Source: Methylophilus methylotrophus DSM 46235 = ATCC 53528 (GTDB lineage: Bacteria; Pseudomonadota; Gammaproteobacteria; Burkholderiales; Methylophilaceae). Taken from it: DNA of 64,000 nucleotides. Location of the stretch: the NCBI RefSeq assembly GCF_000378225.1, contig NZ_KB905141.1:883326-947325 (forward strand). The letters run 5' to 3'. Position 1 is the first letter of the stretch; the number at the start of each line of letters is the position of its first letter. A program made the position numbers and the translations under genes. Under the pieces are notes generated by a model. It had not been told where the DNA came from. It saw only the letters and a list, made by a program, of their open reading frames with translations, and did not search any database. Of the stretch, positions 8,188 through 16,702 are shown in pieces.

Positions 8188-10161
8188 ATGTTTCGCCCCA
8201 TTTTTGATCACCAGATTGCCCGCGAAGCGGCTGGTGATATCAATGATATTGAATTTATACGCGCTTTATTCGACAACATTCGGCCTAAAGAATCGACCGA
8301 TATTGAAAGCGCCAGCAATGCTCTGCAAGCATTGTGTTTCTTATTGCAGCAGCAACCTCAGTTTGCCATGCTGTTGCGAAACAGCTTGTTACGCCTGCTC
8401 AACGAAAAAACGGTGATCTCGCTTTATTCAGATCATGGCATCCAGTCAGACCTGGGCTTTTTTACTGAAATTTATCGCCGACTTTCGCATAAAATCCTGC
8501 CGGATGTGCCTGATCCCAAATATCTGAAGGATGTGTTCGGCCAGATTTTTCATCAAAATGACGATGCCGACTGGGTGACCGGCATGCCAGACCAGATTTG
8601 GCGAGACTTCATGTTGACGCTGGATATCAGCCGTGGCGACTGGCAACTGCAGCAAAACTGTATTCAAGAGCTGAAAGACGCGCTGCAAGTGCTCTCTTTC
8701 CGGCTATCAGCCTCTGGACTGGATCCAGAGCTGATTCTGCAACACGAAGACCTGGAGTCGAATTCCTCGCCATTCATTACCCAAAATATCGAGATCCAGA
8801 AGTTTCTCGCTTTATCGAGTATCCAGGCTGAAGATGTGCAGCATCTGTACAGTGTGCTCAAGCGCTGCGAACAACTGACCTATGAAATCCGTAAGGCTAA
8901 TGCAAAAACGGGGACTAGCATCTCCCTGACCGCATTGATGCAACGTATTTTGCAGCAAATCCAGCGTATGCAACTGGTGGTGGATATCCTGCATGGACTC
9001 ATCCTCAAGCATGATGTCAGCCAGGCGATTACACGCCTGTTGAAACAATTAGTGAATGCAGAGTGCAAGAAAAACAACCTGTCGGATTACTGGCGCCAAA
9101 ATACCGAACTGCTGGCTTTGCGCGTTACTGAAAACGCCAGCCATACTGGCGAGCATTATATTGCGCAACATCGTAGCGAATATTACAGACTCATGGGGTC
9201 GGCCATGGGGGCTGGTGTCATCATCGCGGTCATGGCCATGTTTAAAATCATCATCGCCAGTTACCATTTACCGCCACTCACCGAGGCTATTTTATTCAGC
9301 CTCAATTATGGCCTGGGCTTTGTCATCATTCATCTGCTGCACTTTACAGTGGCAACCAAGCAGCCCGCCATGACCGCGGCGACCATTGCGTCTAGCATTG
9401 ATGATCATGGTCACGACAGCAAAAACATACACAACCTGGTCAATATCGTGGCACAAACCACAAGCAGCCAAACCATTGCCATATTGGGGAATGTGATCGT
9501 GGTGATCCCGGTAGCGATACTGATAGACTGGTTGATCATGGAGGCCACAGGGCATCACTTTATCGGGACAGAAAAAGCGCATGCATTACTGGATAGCAAT
9601 AATCCGTTAATCAGCCTGACCGCCTGGTACGCTGCGGTGGCCGGAGTGTGTTTATTCCTCTCTGGCCTGATCGCAGGTTATCACGATAACCTGGCAGCGT
9701 ATAACCGCATCCCCGAGCGGCTAAGCCATTTGACATGGCTACAAAAATTATTGGGTAAAGAACGCTTGTGGCGCATTACTGACTATATCCGCCATAACCT
9801 GGGAGCATTGGCCGGAAACTTTTACTTTGGCTGCCTGTTGGGCTTTGCCTCAGGTTTAGGCGTGATGCTGGGATTACCGCTAGATATCCGCCATGTGACT
9901 TTTGTAGCAGCGTTCACCGGCTATTCTCTCCCTGCGCTAGACTTCCAGGTCAGCGAATATATTGTTGGCACAGCCATTCTGGGCATTGCCTTGGTCGGTA
10001 CCCTTAACCTGATCACCAGTTTTGGCCTGGCCATTTATGTCGCGATGAAATCAAGAAAGGTACGCTATCGTCACTGGAAAGCGTTTTGGCTGGAATTATT
10101 CACTGCGCTTTATCGCCATCCAGGCAGATTTTTATTGCCGCCCAAGAAGCCAGTTGATTAA
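8188..10161 (+). CDS. Gcr-family ('site-specific recombinase') polytopic membrane protein
   Basis: The 657-residue product resembles the family annotated as 'site-specific recombinase, Gcr' (SpecificRecomb). The first 330 residues are soluble and helical. The second half has about seven strongly hydrophobic spans, for example near residues 340-360, 375-395, 435-455, 480-500, 545-575 and 590-620. No tyrosine- or serine-recombinase catalytic motif is visible, so the family name is doubtful here; membrane transport or envelope function fits the sequence better. ATG 8188 has AAAGAAAG upstream and is preferred to a GTG at 8179. It lies 53 bases after the PDZ gene on the same strand. Confidence 0.75.
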   Translation: MFRPIFDHQIAREAAGDINDIEFIRALFDNIRPKESTDIESASNALQALCFLLQQQPQFAMLLRNSLLRLLNEKTVISLYSDHGIQSDLGFFTEIYRRLSHKILPDVPDPKYLKDVFGQIFHQNDDADWVTGMPDQIWRDFMLTLDISRGDWQLQQNCIQELKDALQVLSFRLSASGLDPELILQHEDLESNSSPFITQNIEIQKFLALSSIQAEDVQHLYSVLKRCEQLTYEIRKANAKTGTSISLTALMQRILQQIQRMQLVVDILHGLILKHDVSQAITRLLKQLVNAECKKNNLSDYWRQNTELLALRVTENASHTGEHYIAQHRSEYYRLMGSAMGAGVIIAVMAMFKIIIASYHLPPLTEAILFSLNYGLGFVIIHLLHFTVATKQPAMTAATIASSIDDHGHDSKNIHNLVNIVAQTTSSQTIAILGNVIVVIPVAILIDWLIMEATGHHFIGTEKAHALLDSNNPLISLTAWYAAVAGVCLFLSGLIAGYHDNLAAYNRIPERLSHLTWLQKLLGKERLWRITDYIRHNLGALAGNFYFGCLLGFASGLGVMLGLPLDIRHVTFVAAFTGYSLPALDFQVSEYIVGTAILGIALVGTLNLITSFGLAIYVAMKSRKVRYRHWKAFWLELFTALYRHPGRFLLPPKKPVD

Positions 10162-10221
10162 GCGCCTGGACGCGAGATAGCCTTCACTAAGCAGGCTAAT
10201 CGCTAAGAGCTATTACCCGGT

Positions 10222-10464
10222 TTACAGGGCAGCGTCTTTTTCAATTAAAAAGTTGAATACGCCATCTTGCTTGTGTAGCGACAATAAGGTGACAGGATGA
10301 TTATTGATCAAATTACGAATATTCTGCTCACTACCCACTGCCGTCGTTTTCACAAGTACCACCTGCCCTGATCTCAGGCTATCCAGCAACTCTTTTGTTT
10401 TCAACATCGGCAAGGGACTATCCAAACCGGTTAAATCAAGTTCTATATCAATGTTGTTGTGCAT
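10222..10464 (-). CDS. TusA/SirA-like small protein lacking the active-site cysteine
   Basis: The 80-residue product has the TusA-family layout: a short beta strand, the (C)PxP turn, a helix, and a C-terminal strand (GVFNFLIEK). TusA proteins carry persulfide sulfur on the Cys of CPxP. Here the motif is LDSPLPMLKTKELL with Ser16 (codon AGT) in place of Cys, so it cannot work as a classical sulfur carrier. The ATG at 10464 has a strong AGGGAGGA site. It follows yjgA by nine bases on the same strand and is probably cotranscribed with it. Function is unknown; a regulatory or structural role is inference. Confidence 0.75.
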   Translation of the reverse strand: MHNNIDIELDLTGLDSPLPMLKTKELLDSLRSGQVVLVKTTAVGSEQNIRNLINNHPVTLLSLHKQDGVFNFLIEKDAAL

Positions 10465-10473
10465 ATATCCTCC

Positions 10474-11031
10474 CTACTCAGACATTCCGTCTTCGAATGC
10501 GCCATCGTCAAAACCCGCGTCTGCGACAACGCGCTTGTCTTCCATGATTTCCCGTATCATCTTGAATAGCTCACGGCTACTTTTAGGTGGCTTTCCAGCA
10601 GCATGTTCCTTCTGCGCATTACGGATTAAGGTCCGCATTTGCTGCACATTGGTTTGAGGAAACTCGGCAAGGAACAACTCAATTGCTTTTGCCTCTTCCA
10701 ATAATCGACTACGCCACCGCTCCATATGATGGAAACGGGCATTTTCCTCTTGATGCTTGCCTTCCCATTTTTCCAGCTGTTCAACAATAGGGGCCAAATC
10801 AGTCTCCCGCATCAGTCTCCCAATATACTGCATTTGACGACGAATCGCTCCATTGGAGGTAATGCGTTTAGCCTCTGTGATCGCATCCATAAGACTTTCC
10901 TCAAGCTGCAACTTTTTTAACTTGTCCTTTGGCAGTTCAACGAGTTTACGGCCAATGTCTTGCGCGGCGTCTGCCTCCGCCTTGAGGCGTGTTTTACTGG
11001 GTTGGGAATCATCAAAGGTTTCAGATGTCAT
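10474..11031 (-). CDS. yjgA: Ribosome-associated protein YjgA/DarP (DUF615)
   Basis: DarP/YjgA binds 50S subunits and aids late large-subunit assembly. The 185-residue product from ATG 11031 begins MTSETFDDSQPSKTRLK. It shows the all-helical DUF615 signature: AQDIGRKLVELPKDKLKKL, AKRITSNGAIRRQMQYIGRL and FHHMERWRSRLLEE, with PPKSSRELFKMIREI near the C-terminus. Upstream in-frame ATGs near 11100 would overlap the pmbA start and are rejected. It is divergent from pmbA with 73 bases between, and is followed by the TusA-like gene. Confidence 0.93.
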   Translation of the reverse strand: MTSETFDDSQPSKTRLKAEADAAQDIGRKLVELPKDKLKKLQLEESLMDAITEAKRITSNGAIRRQMQYIGRLMRETDLAPIVEQLEKWEGKHQEENARFHHMERWRSRLLEEAKAIELFLAEFPQTNVQQMRTLIRNAQKEHAAGKPPKSSRELFKMIREIMEDKRVVADAGFDDGAFEDGMSE

Positions 11032-11104
11032 GGTGAAAGCAATCTCTGCCAAATCACGGTATGATAACAGCTTTAACTGCCAAGCAAAAAACAAGCGCAT
11101 CAGC

Positions 11105-12427
11105 ATGCAACAGGATCAACTTCAACAAATTGCCCAAGACATCATTCAATTGACGCGTAAAGCAGGTGCCAGCAGTGCCGAGACCGAAATCAGTTTTGGC
11201 ACTGGTCAAAATGTTTCTGTCCGACAGGGCGAGACTGAAAATATTGAATACAATCGCGACAAAGGCTGTTCGGTCACGGTCTATTTCGGTCAAAGAAAAG
11301 GCTACGCCAGCACCTCAGACCTCAGTCCGCAAGCCTTGAAAGACACGGTTGAAGCTGCTTGCAATATCGCCAAATACACGGCGGAAGACGCTTTCTGTGG
11401 ATTAGCGGATGCTGAGTTGATGGCAAAAGACTTTCCGGATTTATCCCTGCATCATCCGTGGCATATCGATGTTGATACGGCACTGTCCCTGGCAAAGCGT
11501 TGTGAAGCAGCGGCCCTGGCGACAGACCCTCGCATCAGCAATAGCGAGGGTGCCAGCATTTACAGCCAGAGCGGCGCATTTGCTTATGCCAACAGTCATG
11601 GTTTTACTGGCGGCTACCCCAGCTCACGCCACAGTATTAGCTGCTCGGTCATTGCCGAGGCAAATGGGCTAATGCAACGAGATTACTGGTATAGCAGCGC
11701 GCGTGATGCGCTAGACTTAGATACCCCGGAACAAGTGGGGCAGATCGCAGGCTCCCGCACAGTCAGGCGCCTGGGCGCCCGCCCGATCAAAACCGGACAG
11801 TATCCGGTGATATTCGAAGCACCACTGGCTAGCGGGTTGATCAGCACGCTGATCAGTGCTATTTCGGGAGGCAACTTGTACCGCAAGTCCTCATTCCTGC
11901 TTGATAGTCTGGGGCAGCAAATTGCCAGCCCGTTGCTGCAGATTGATGAAGATCCTTTTTTACTCAAAGGCGCAGCCAGCAGTCCTTTTGACAATGAAGG
12001 TGTTGCCTGCCGCCCACGTACGCTGGTTGAAAACGGTGTATTGCAGGGTTATTTGCTCGGCAGTTACTCCGCACGCAAGTTAGGCATGCAATCCACAGGA
12101 AATGCTGGCGGTGCGCATAATATTCTGGTCCGCTCTACAGGCCATTCCCTGGTGGACTTGTTGCAAACCATGGGGACAGGCTTACTGGTGACAGAATTGC
12201 TTGGACATGGCATGAATATGGTCACAGGCGATTACTCCAGGGGCGCGGCAGGCTATTGGGTAGAAAATGGAGAAATCATGCACCCGGTCGAAGAAATCAC
12301 CATTGCCAGCAATATGAAAGAGATTCTGAAAGGCATTGTTGCGATTGGTAAAGACCATATCCCGCATAGTTCCAGGCTGACCGGCTCAATTCTGGTGGAC
12401 CGCATGACCGTCGCCTCAGGGGAATAA
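11105..12427 (+). CDS. pmbA: Metalloprotease PmbA/TldE
   Basis: TldD and TldE(PmbA) form a heterodimeric metalloprotease that trims modified or leaderless peptides; PmbA lacks the zinc ligands and is the partner subunit. The 440-residue product starts MQQDQLQQIAQDIIQLTRKA. It has the family markers VRQGETENIEYNRDKG and GHGMNMVTGDYSRGAAGYW, followed by GEIMHPVEEITIASNM. Its tldD partner is not in the window. The start at ATG 11105 is chosen over far-upstream frames that run antisense through yjgA. A strong bidirectional terminator follows. Confidence 0.95.
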   Translation: MQQDQLQQIAQDIIQLTRKAGASSAETEISFGTGQNVSVRQGETENIEYNRDKGCSVTVYFGQRKGYASTSDLSPQALKDTVEAACNIAKYTAEDAFCGLADAELMAKDFPDLSLHHPWHIDVDTALSLAKRCEAAALATDPRISNSEGASIYSQSGAFAYANSHGFTGGYPSSRHSISCSVIAEANGLMQRDYWYSSARDALDLDTPEQVGQIAGSRTVRRLGARPIKTGQYPVIFEAPLASGLISTLISAISGGNLYRKSSFLLDSLGQQIASPLLQIDEDPFLLKGAASSPFDNEGVACRPRTLVENGVLQGYLLGSYSARKLGMQSTGNAGGAHNILVRSTGHSLVDLLQTMGTGLLVTELLGHGMNMVTGDYSRGAAGYWVENGEIMHPVEEITIASNMKEILKGIVAIGKDHIPHSSRLTGSILVDRMTVASGE

Positions 12428-12451
12428 TCAATCATAAAAAGATGGCACAAT

Positions 12452-12482
12452 AAAAAAGGCTTTGCAGTGCAAAGCCTTTTTT
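12452..12482. terminator. Bidirectional terminator between pmbA and mlaA
   Basis: A near-perfect 31-base palindrome: AAAAAAGGCTTTGCA, one central base, then the exact complement ending TTTTTT. It gives a GC-containing stem with a T-run in both directions. It lies between the convergent pmbA and mlaA genes, so it can end transcription from both. Confidence 0.9.
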
Positions 12483-12503
12483 ATTGCTGCTGTGATGGGT
12501 AAT

Positions 12504-13592
12504 CTATTGTGCTGCCGGAGTCGCGGCTTCTAACGTGATCAACGTCTCATCCACGCCAGCAACCAGTGCCGCTGCGTCGGACTCAAGCGTAGGCGCATCC
12601 TCAATTGACTGATCAGCTTGCTCCAGTAATGGCGGCAATTCATCAATAGCTTCAGGTGTCATCTCGGCTGACTCACTGATTTCCGCAGCAGGCTCTACTG
12701 CCATTGTTGTATCAGTGGTCGCAGCTAGTGACTCGGTTTCAGTTGCAGACTCTACTACTTGTGTCGTTTCGTTAGCCCCTTCGATAGGCGCAGCCGATTG
12801 TAACAACACAGCATCAGCGCTTGAGGATGGCTGCAGGTCAGATTGAGCGGGCGCATCCTCCTCATCTGCAGGCTCAAACTCGTCTTGCAACAGTTCTTGA
12901 GGAACCAGCCCATCCTGAATCAGGCTGGCACGACGCTGCAGATAAGCATCACGCATAAATGCATAAGGATCAATAGATGCGTTATCAACCAAATCAGTCG
13001 CATCAAGCAATTGGGTACGTCTGTCCAGCAACTGAACTGCACGCACCTGGTTGTGGGCGCGGATTTGGCCGGTATTATGCAGGTAAGTGATCGGATCTGA
13101 CGTCACAGTATCGATGAAAAGACCACTGGCATCACGCACGGTGCTTGGCCCGAGGATAGGCAGAACGAGGTAGGCACCCGAGCCCACTCCCCAGTAACCC
13201 AAGGTTTGACCAAAATCTTCCTGGTGCTTGGGGACATTGTCCATACTGGCAACATCAATAAATCCAGCGATACCAAAGGTAGAGTTGATCACAAAACGGC
13301 CAGCGTCCGTAAAAGCTTGGGCAAACTTCAGCTGCAACAAGTCGTTGACGATGGTCGTCAACGTGCCGAGGTTGCTGAAGAAGTTGCTGATGCCTGTACG
13401 CACAGGCGTAGGGGCGACAGCCTTATAGGCTTTTGCGACAGGCTTCATTGCATAGCGGTCAGCCACGTCGTTAAATTTATAGATTCCCCGGTTAATGCCT
13501 TCTAGCGGGTCTTTATTGGTTGTTGCACAACCAGAGACACCAGACAGGACTGCAATCAATACTATCGCTCTTAATTTTTTCATATTAGTCAT
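12504..13592 (-). CDS. mlaA: MlaA (VacJ) outer-membrane lipoprotein with a long acidic C-terminal extension
   Basis: MlaA sits in the outer membrane and removes mislocalised phospholipids, passing them to the Mla transport system. A lipobox VSGC follows the signal peptide (MKKLRAIVLIAVLSGVSGC). The MlaA domain follows: DPLEGINRGIYKFND, then INSTFGIAGFIDVA, EDFGQTLGYWGVGSGAYLVL and ILGPSTVRDASG. After about residue 235 there is a tail of roughly 130 residues very rich in Glu, Asp, Ala, Ser and Thr that ordinary MlaA lacks. The start is ATG 13592 or 13583, nine bases apart. No other mla gene is near. The 214 bases between this gene and phr hold no other recognisable feature. Confidence 0.92.
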   Translation of the reverse strand: MTNMKKLRAIVLIAVLSGVSGCATTNKDPLEGINRGIYKFNDVADRYAMKPVAKAYKAVAPTPVRTGISNFFSNLGTLTTIVNDLLQLKFAQAFTDAGRFVINSTFGIAGFIDVASMDNVPKHQEDFGQTLGYWGVGSGAYLVLPILGPSTVRDASGLFIDTVTSDPITYLHNTGQIRAHNQVRAVQLLDRRTQLLDATDLVDNASIDPYAFMRDAYLQRRASLIQDGLVPQELLQDEFEPADEEDAPAQSDLQPSSSADAVLLQSAAPIEGANETTQVVESATETESLAATTDTTMAVEPAAEISESAEMTPEAIDELPPLLEQADQSIEDAPTLESDAAALVAGVDETLITLEAATPAAQ

Positions 13593-13806
13593 TATATTCA
13601 GAAGCTGCTCAAGCGTACTTAAAATTTGTATCCCCAACGTTGTTGCTTGCAGTGTGTAATTCGTTAAGACCTGCCATCACTGTTAACGGATATCTCTTCT
13701 AAAAAATGAAGGAATATCTGTGAAATGGCCAGTAAACTATACCAGCATAGCCTTATCCCAAATTAACCATAACACGAAGTAAATCGTTTTTATTCTACAT
13801 CAAATG

Positions 13807-15240
13807 TCATCTTTGCTTCACATTATTTTTGTATAGCCGCAAAGCCAGCTCGCGCTGTACTGCATGATCTACCACGGGCATGGGGTAATCCACAGCCGAT
13901 GACTTATCGAACAAGCCTTTTTTATGAAAACGCGGATCCCATGGCGCATGAATTTGCTGCTCTCCCAGGTCTGCAAGTTCCGGTAAATATTTACGGATAA
14001 ATTTACCTTGCGGATCAAATTTTTCTGATTGCGATTGCGGATTGAATATCCTGAAATAGGGTTGTGCGTCACAACCTGTCGAGGCTGCCCATTGCCAACC
14101 GCCATTATTGGCTGCAAAGTCAAAATCAATCAGTTTCTCGGCAAAGTAACGCTCACCCCAGCGCCAGTCGATCAGCAGGTCCTTGACCAGGAAACTGGCC
14201 ACCACCATACGCAGGCGATTATGCATGTAGCCCGTTTGATTCAATTGCCGCATCGCAGCATCCACAATGGGGAAGCCCGTGCGCCCTTCGCACCAGGCTG
14301 CAAACCACTGTTTATCGTTAGGGAAAGGCAGCGATTCATATTCCGGTTTGTAAGATTTACCTTGCTGTAAATCTGGGCGGTGAAACAATACCTGGAAATA
14401 AAAGTCTCGCCAGATCAGCTCGCTTAACCAGGTGGCCGCGCCTTCGCTACCGGCTAAAGATAACTGCCAGGCCGCAGCACCTAATTGCCGGATGGAAATG
14501 GTGCCAAAACGCAAATGCACAGAGAGATAAGAAACCCCTTTGATGGCAGGATAGTTACGCGCATCGTCGTATTGGTCTATGCGATGCAAAAAATCTTTAA
14601 ACAACTGCTGTGCGCCAGACATACCAGTGGGCAAGCGTAAGTCTACAAGGTTTGTGCGCTGAAAACCTAGTGACTCCAATGTCGGCATAGGCTCTGGATT
14701 AATCTGCGCAAGATGATTCAAATATCTTTTAACTGGATAAGCCTTGAGATAGAAGGCATTTAACTTGGCCAGGTGCGCATTTTTATAAGGGGTAAACACT
14801 CCATAAGGTTTTCCCGCTTGCGTCATGACCTCGTCCTGCTCAAACAAGACCTGGTCTTTAAACAAGTGTAGCGTCCGATTTGTTGCCAATAAAGTATTGG
14901 CAACCTCTTCATCACGTGCGATAGCGACTGGCTCGTAATCCTTGTTGGCAAACACTGCGGTAACTTGCAGTGTTTGCGCCAGCGCCGGGATCTCAACTTT
15001 TGCCCGACCGTGCAGCACAATCAAGTCAGCACCGTGCGCTTGCAGGGACTGTTTGAGTTCACGAACACTCTCCCAGATAAACTCTACCCTGCGGTCCTGT
15101 TTGTCTGCGAGATGATCCAGAATATCGGTATCAAACACGAAAGCGACATAGACTTGCGTATGGCGTTTCAATGCATGGTAAAGCGCAGCATGATCATCAT
15201 CGCGCAAATCGCGACGCAACCAGACTAAAGCAGTGGACAT
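13807..15240 (-). CDS. phr: Deoxyribodipyrimidine photolyase
   Basis: This flavoenzyme repairs cyclobutane pyrimidine dimers using blue light. The 477-residue product begins TALVWLRRDLRDDDHAAL, the N-terminal antenna-binding domain. The FAD/DNA-binding domain carries TGFPIVDAAMRQLNQTGYMH and NRLRMVVASFLVKDLLIDWR, then GGWQWAASTGCDAQPYFRIF. These are class I CPD-photolyase features, including the Trp-rich electron path. It starts two bases after the rlmH stop, an unusual partner for phr, and is probably cotranscribed from the panD promoter. Confidence 0.97.
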   Translation of the reverse strand: MSTALVWLRRDLRDDDHAALYHALKRHTQVYVAFVFDTDILDHLADKQDRRVEFIWESVRELKQSLQAHGADLIVLHGRAKVEIPALAQTLQVTAVFANKDYEPVAIARDEEVANTLLATNRTLHLFKDQVLFEQDEVMTQAGKPYGVFTPYKNAHLAKLNAFYLKAYPVKRYLNHLAQINPEPMPTLESLGFQRTNLVDLRLPTGMSGAQQLFKDFLHRIDQYDDARNYPAIKGVSYLSVHLRFGTISIRQLGAAAWQLSLAGSEGAATWLSELIWRDFYFQVLFHRPDLQQGKSYKPEYESLPFPNDKQWFAAWCEGRTGFPIVDAAMRQLNQTGYMHNRLRMVVASFLVKDLLIDWRWGERYFAEKLIDFDFAANNGGWQWAASTGCDAQPYFRIFNPQSQSEKFDPQGKFIRKYLPELADLGEQQIHAPWDPRFHKKGLFDKSSAVDYPMPVVDHAVQRELALRLYKNNVKQR

Positions 15241-15242
15241 GT

Positions 15243-15710
15243 TTATTCTCGGTGATAAGGATGACCGCTTAGAACAGTGTGGGCGCGGTAAAGTTGCTCG
15301 GCCAGCATGACGCGTACCATGCCATGCGGCATGGTCAATTTAGACAAGCTGAATAGCCATTGCGCCTGAGCTTTGAGCTGGGCATGCAAGCCATCCGCCC
15401 CGCCTATTACCAATGATACGTCGCAACCCATCTCTTGCCAGCTTTTGAGCTTTTCCGCCAGTTGCAAGGTGGTCACGGCCTGACCGCGTTCGTCCAGCGC
15501 AACCAGGTAATCTTTACCGGCCACTTCCAGGATGCGCTTGGCTTCTGCCTCTTGCACCACTTCGCTGTTCTTGCCGGAGGCACGTTTATCAGGTTTGATT
15601 TCGATGATGCGTGTTTCGAGCTCACGCGGCATGCGCTTCAGATACTCAGCGCATGCTGACTCTACCCAATCCGGCATTTTGTGGCCGACAGAGATAATAT
15701 TGAGTTTCAT
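15243..15710 (-). CDS. rlmH: 23S rRNA pseudouridine-1915 N3-methyltransferase
   Basis: RlmH methylates pseudouridine 1915 in helix 69 of 23S rRNA as a SPOUT-fold dimer. The 155-residue length is exact for the family. It begins MKLNIISVGHKMPDWV and has VALDERGQAVTTLQLAEKL, then SLVIGGADGLHAQLKAQA, with the C-terminal MPHGMVRVMLAEQLYRAHTV and PYHRE ending. It usually sits behind rsfS; here 120 non-coding bases lie between, containing a short ACACT/AGTGT hairpin. phr follows two bases later. Confidence 0.97.
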   Translation of the reverse strand: MKLNIISVGHKMPDWVESACAEYLKRMPRELETRIIEIKPDKRASGKNSEVVQEAEAKRILEVAGKDYLVALDERGQAVTTLQLAEKLKSWQEMGCDVSLVIGGADGLHAQLKAQAQWLFSLSKLTMPHGMVRVMLAEQLYRAHTVLSGHPYHRE

Positions 15711-15830
15711 GGCGTAATGATTGCATGAGAAAAGCGGAGGAAAGCATTGACACTGCTAAGTGTAGACCGGGGGACTACGCGACATGTGCGCACGTTCAGC
15801 ACGCACACTACCATCAAAGATAAAAGTCGT

Positions 15831-16202
15831 TTAAGCAGCAGAGGCCGCACGGCGAGACTGAGACTCGCTCCACAGTTGTTCGATATTGTAGTAGGCGCGT
15901 GTGGTTGGCACCATGACATGAACGACAATGTCGCCCAAATCCACCAGCACCCACTCACCTTCTTTCTCGCCCTCGACACCGCGTGTATCTACGCCTTTTT
16001 GCTTGAGCTTTTCGCGCACGTTATCGGCAATCGCCTTGCATTGGCGAGTGGAGTTACCGCTGGCGACAACCATGTAGCTGGTCACTGCCGTCATATGACG
16101 CACATCCATGACAGTAATATCAAAAGCCTTAATATCTTCCAGCGCGTCAACAACGGCCAGCTTCATGTCCTCGAGAGACAACACATCAATGTTAGGTTGC
16201 AT
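15831..16202 (-). CDS. rsfS: Ribosome silencing factor RsfS
   Basis: RsfS binds L14 on the 50S subunit and blocks subunit joining under starvation. The 123-residue product shows the family core: VVDALEDIKAFDITVMDVR, TAVTSYMVVASGNSTRQCKA, and GEWVLVDLGDIVVHVMVP. ATG 16202 is preferred; a TTG at 16214, two bases after panD, would add four residues. In most proteobacteria rsfS follows nadD. Here nadD is missing and panD takes its place, with rlmH still downstream. Confidence 0.95.
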   Translation of the reverse strand: MQPNIDVLSLEDMKLAVVDALEDIKAFDITVMDVRHMTAVTSYMVVASGNSTRQCKAIADNVREKLKQKGVDTRGVEGEKEGEWVLVDLGDIVVHVMVPTTRAYYNIEQLWSESQSRRAASAA

Positions 16203-16216
16203 AGGCGTACTCAAAA

Positions 16217-16597
16217 TCAGGCGGCTTGCGCGGGAATATGGTTTTTCTGTTCAACAATGCGGTTTTGCGCATCCACGTAGACCAGTTGCGGATGGTAATT
16301 GGACAGTTCGGCTTCGGTATATTGCGAATAACTGGCAATAATAATCAAATCATCCGGATCGGCTTTATGTGCAGCCGCACCATTGACTGAAATCACACCA
16401 GAATGACGCTCGGCACGGATGGCGTAAGTCGTAAAACGCTCACCATTGTTGATGTTGTAAATCTGGATTTGCTCATATTCGTGGATATTGGCAGCTTCCA
16501 GCAAGGCCTCATCAATCGCACAGCTGCCTTCATAGTGCAGCTCGCTATGCGTCACACGCACCCGATGCAGCTTTGATTTCAACATGGTTCTTTGCAT
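16217..16597 (-). CDS. panD: Aspartate 1-decarboxylase
   Basis: PanD makes beta-alanine from aspartate for pantothenate synthesis. The 126-residue product aligns with the E. coli enzyme in length and start ([17 protein letters not shown]). It self-cleaves between Gly24 and Ser25 in YEGSC to form the pyruvoyl cofactor, and these residues are present. [20 protein letters not shown] is the conserved core. The ATG at 16597 has AAGGGAC five bases upstream. A strong -10/-35 pair lies 45-75 bases upstream. It joins panC functionally and leads a panD-rsfS-rlmH-phr unit. Confidence 0.97.
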   Translation of the reverse strand: MQRTMLKSKLHRVRVTHSELHYEGSCAIDEALLEAANIHEYEQIQIYNINNGERFTTYAIRAERHSGVISVNGAAAHKADPDDLIIIASYSQYTEAELSNYHPQLVYVDAQNRIVEQKNHIPAQAA

Positions 16598-16641
16598 TGC
16601 GTCCCTTCAGTCGAACTCCCGCTCGCGCGGAAAAGGTCGTA

Positions 16642-16670
16642 ATTATAAAGTTATCAATGGCTTAGCGCAA
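16642..16670 (-). promoter_or_regulatory. Sigma-70-type promoter for panD-rsfS-rlmH-phr
   Basis: On the minus strand, TTGCGC (16670-16665) is followed by 17 bases and a perfect TATAAT (16647-16642). Transcription would start near 16635, about 38 bases before the panD ATG. It lies in the only sizeable gap (105 bases) between panC and panD, so panD can be transcribed apart from panC. Confidence 0.65.
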
Positions 16671-16702
16671 AATAAATTTATAAAAAACACGCACTCTTTT
16701 TA

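Noticed and set aside
15711-15830. Possible small gene or RNA between rsfS and rlmH
   Set aside because: Only a five-base-pair hairpin (ACACT/AGTGT) and no ribosome site with a credible open frame; not enough to call.
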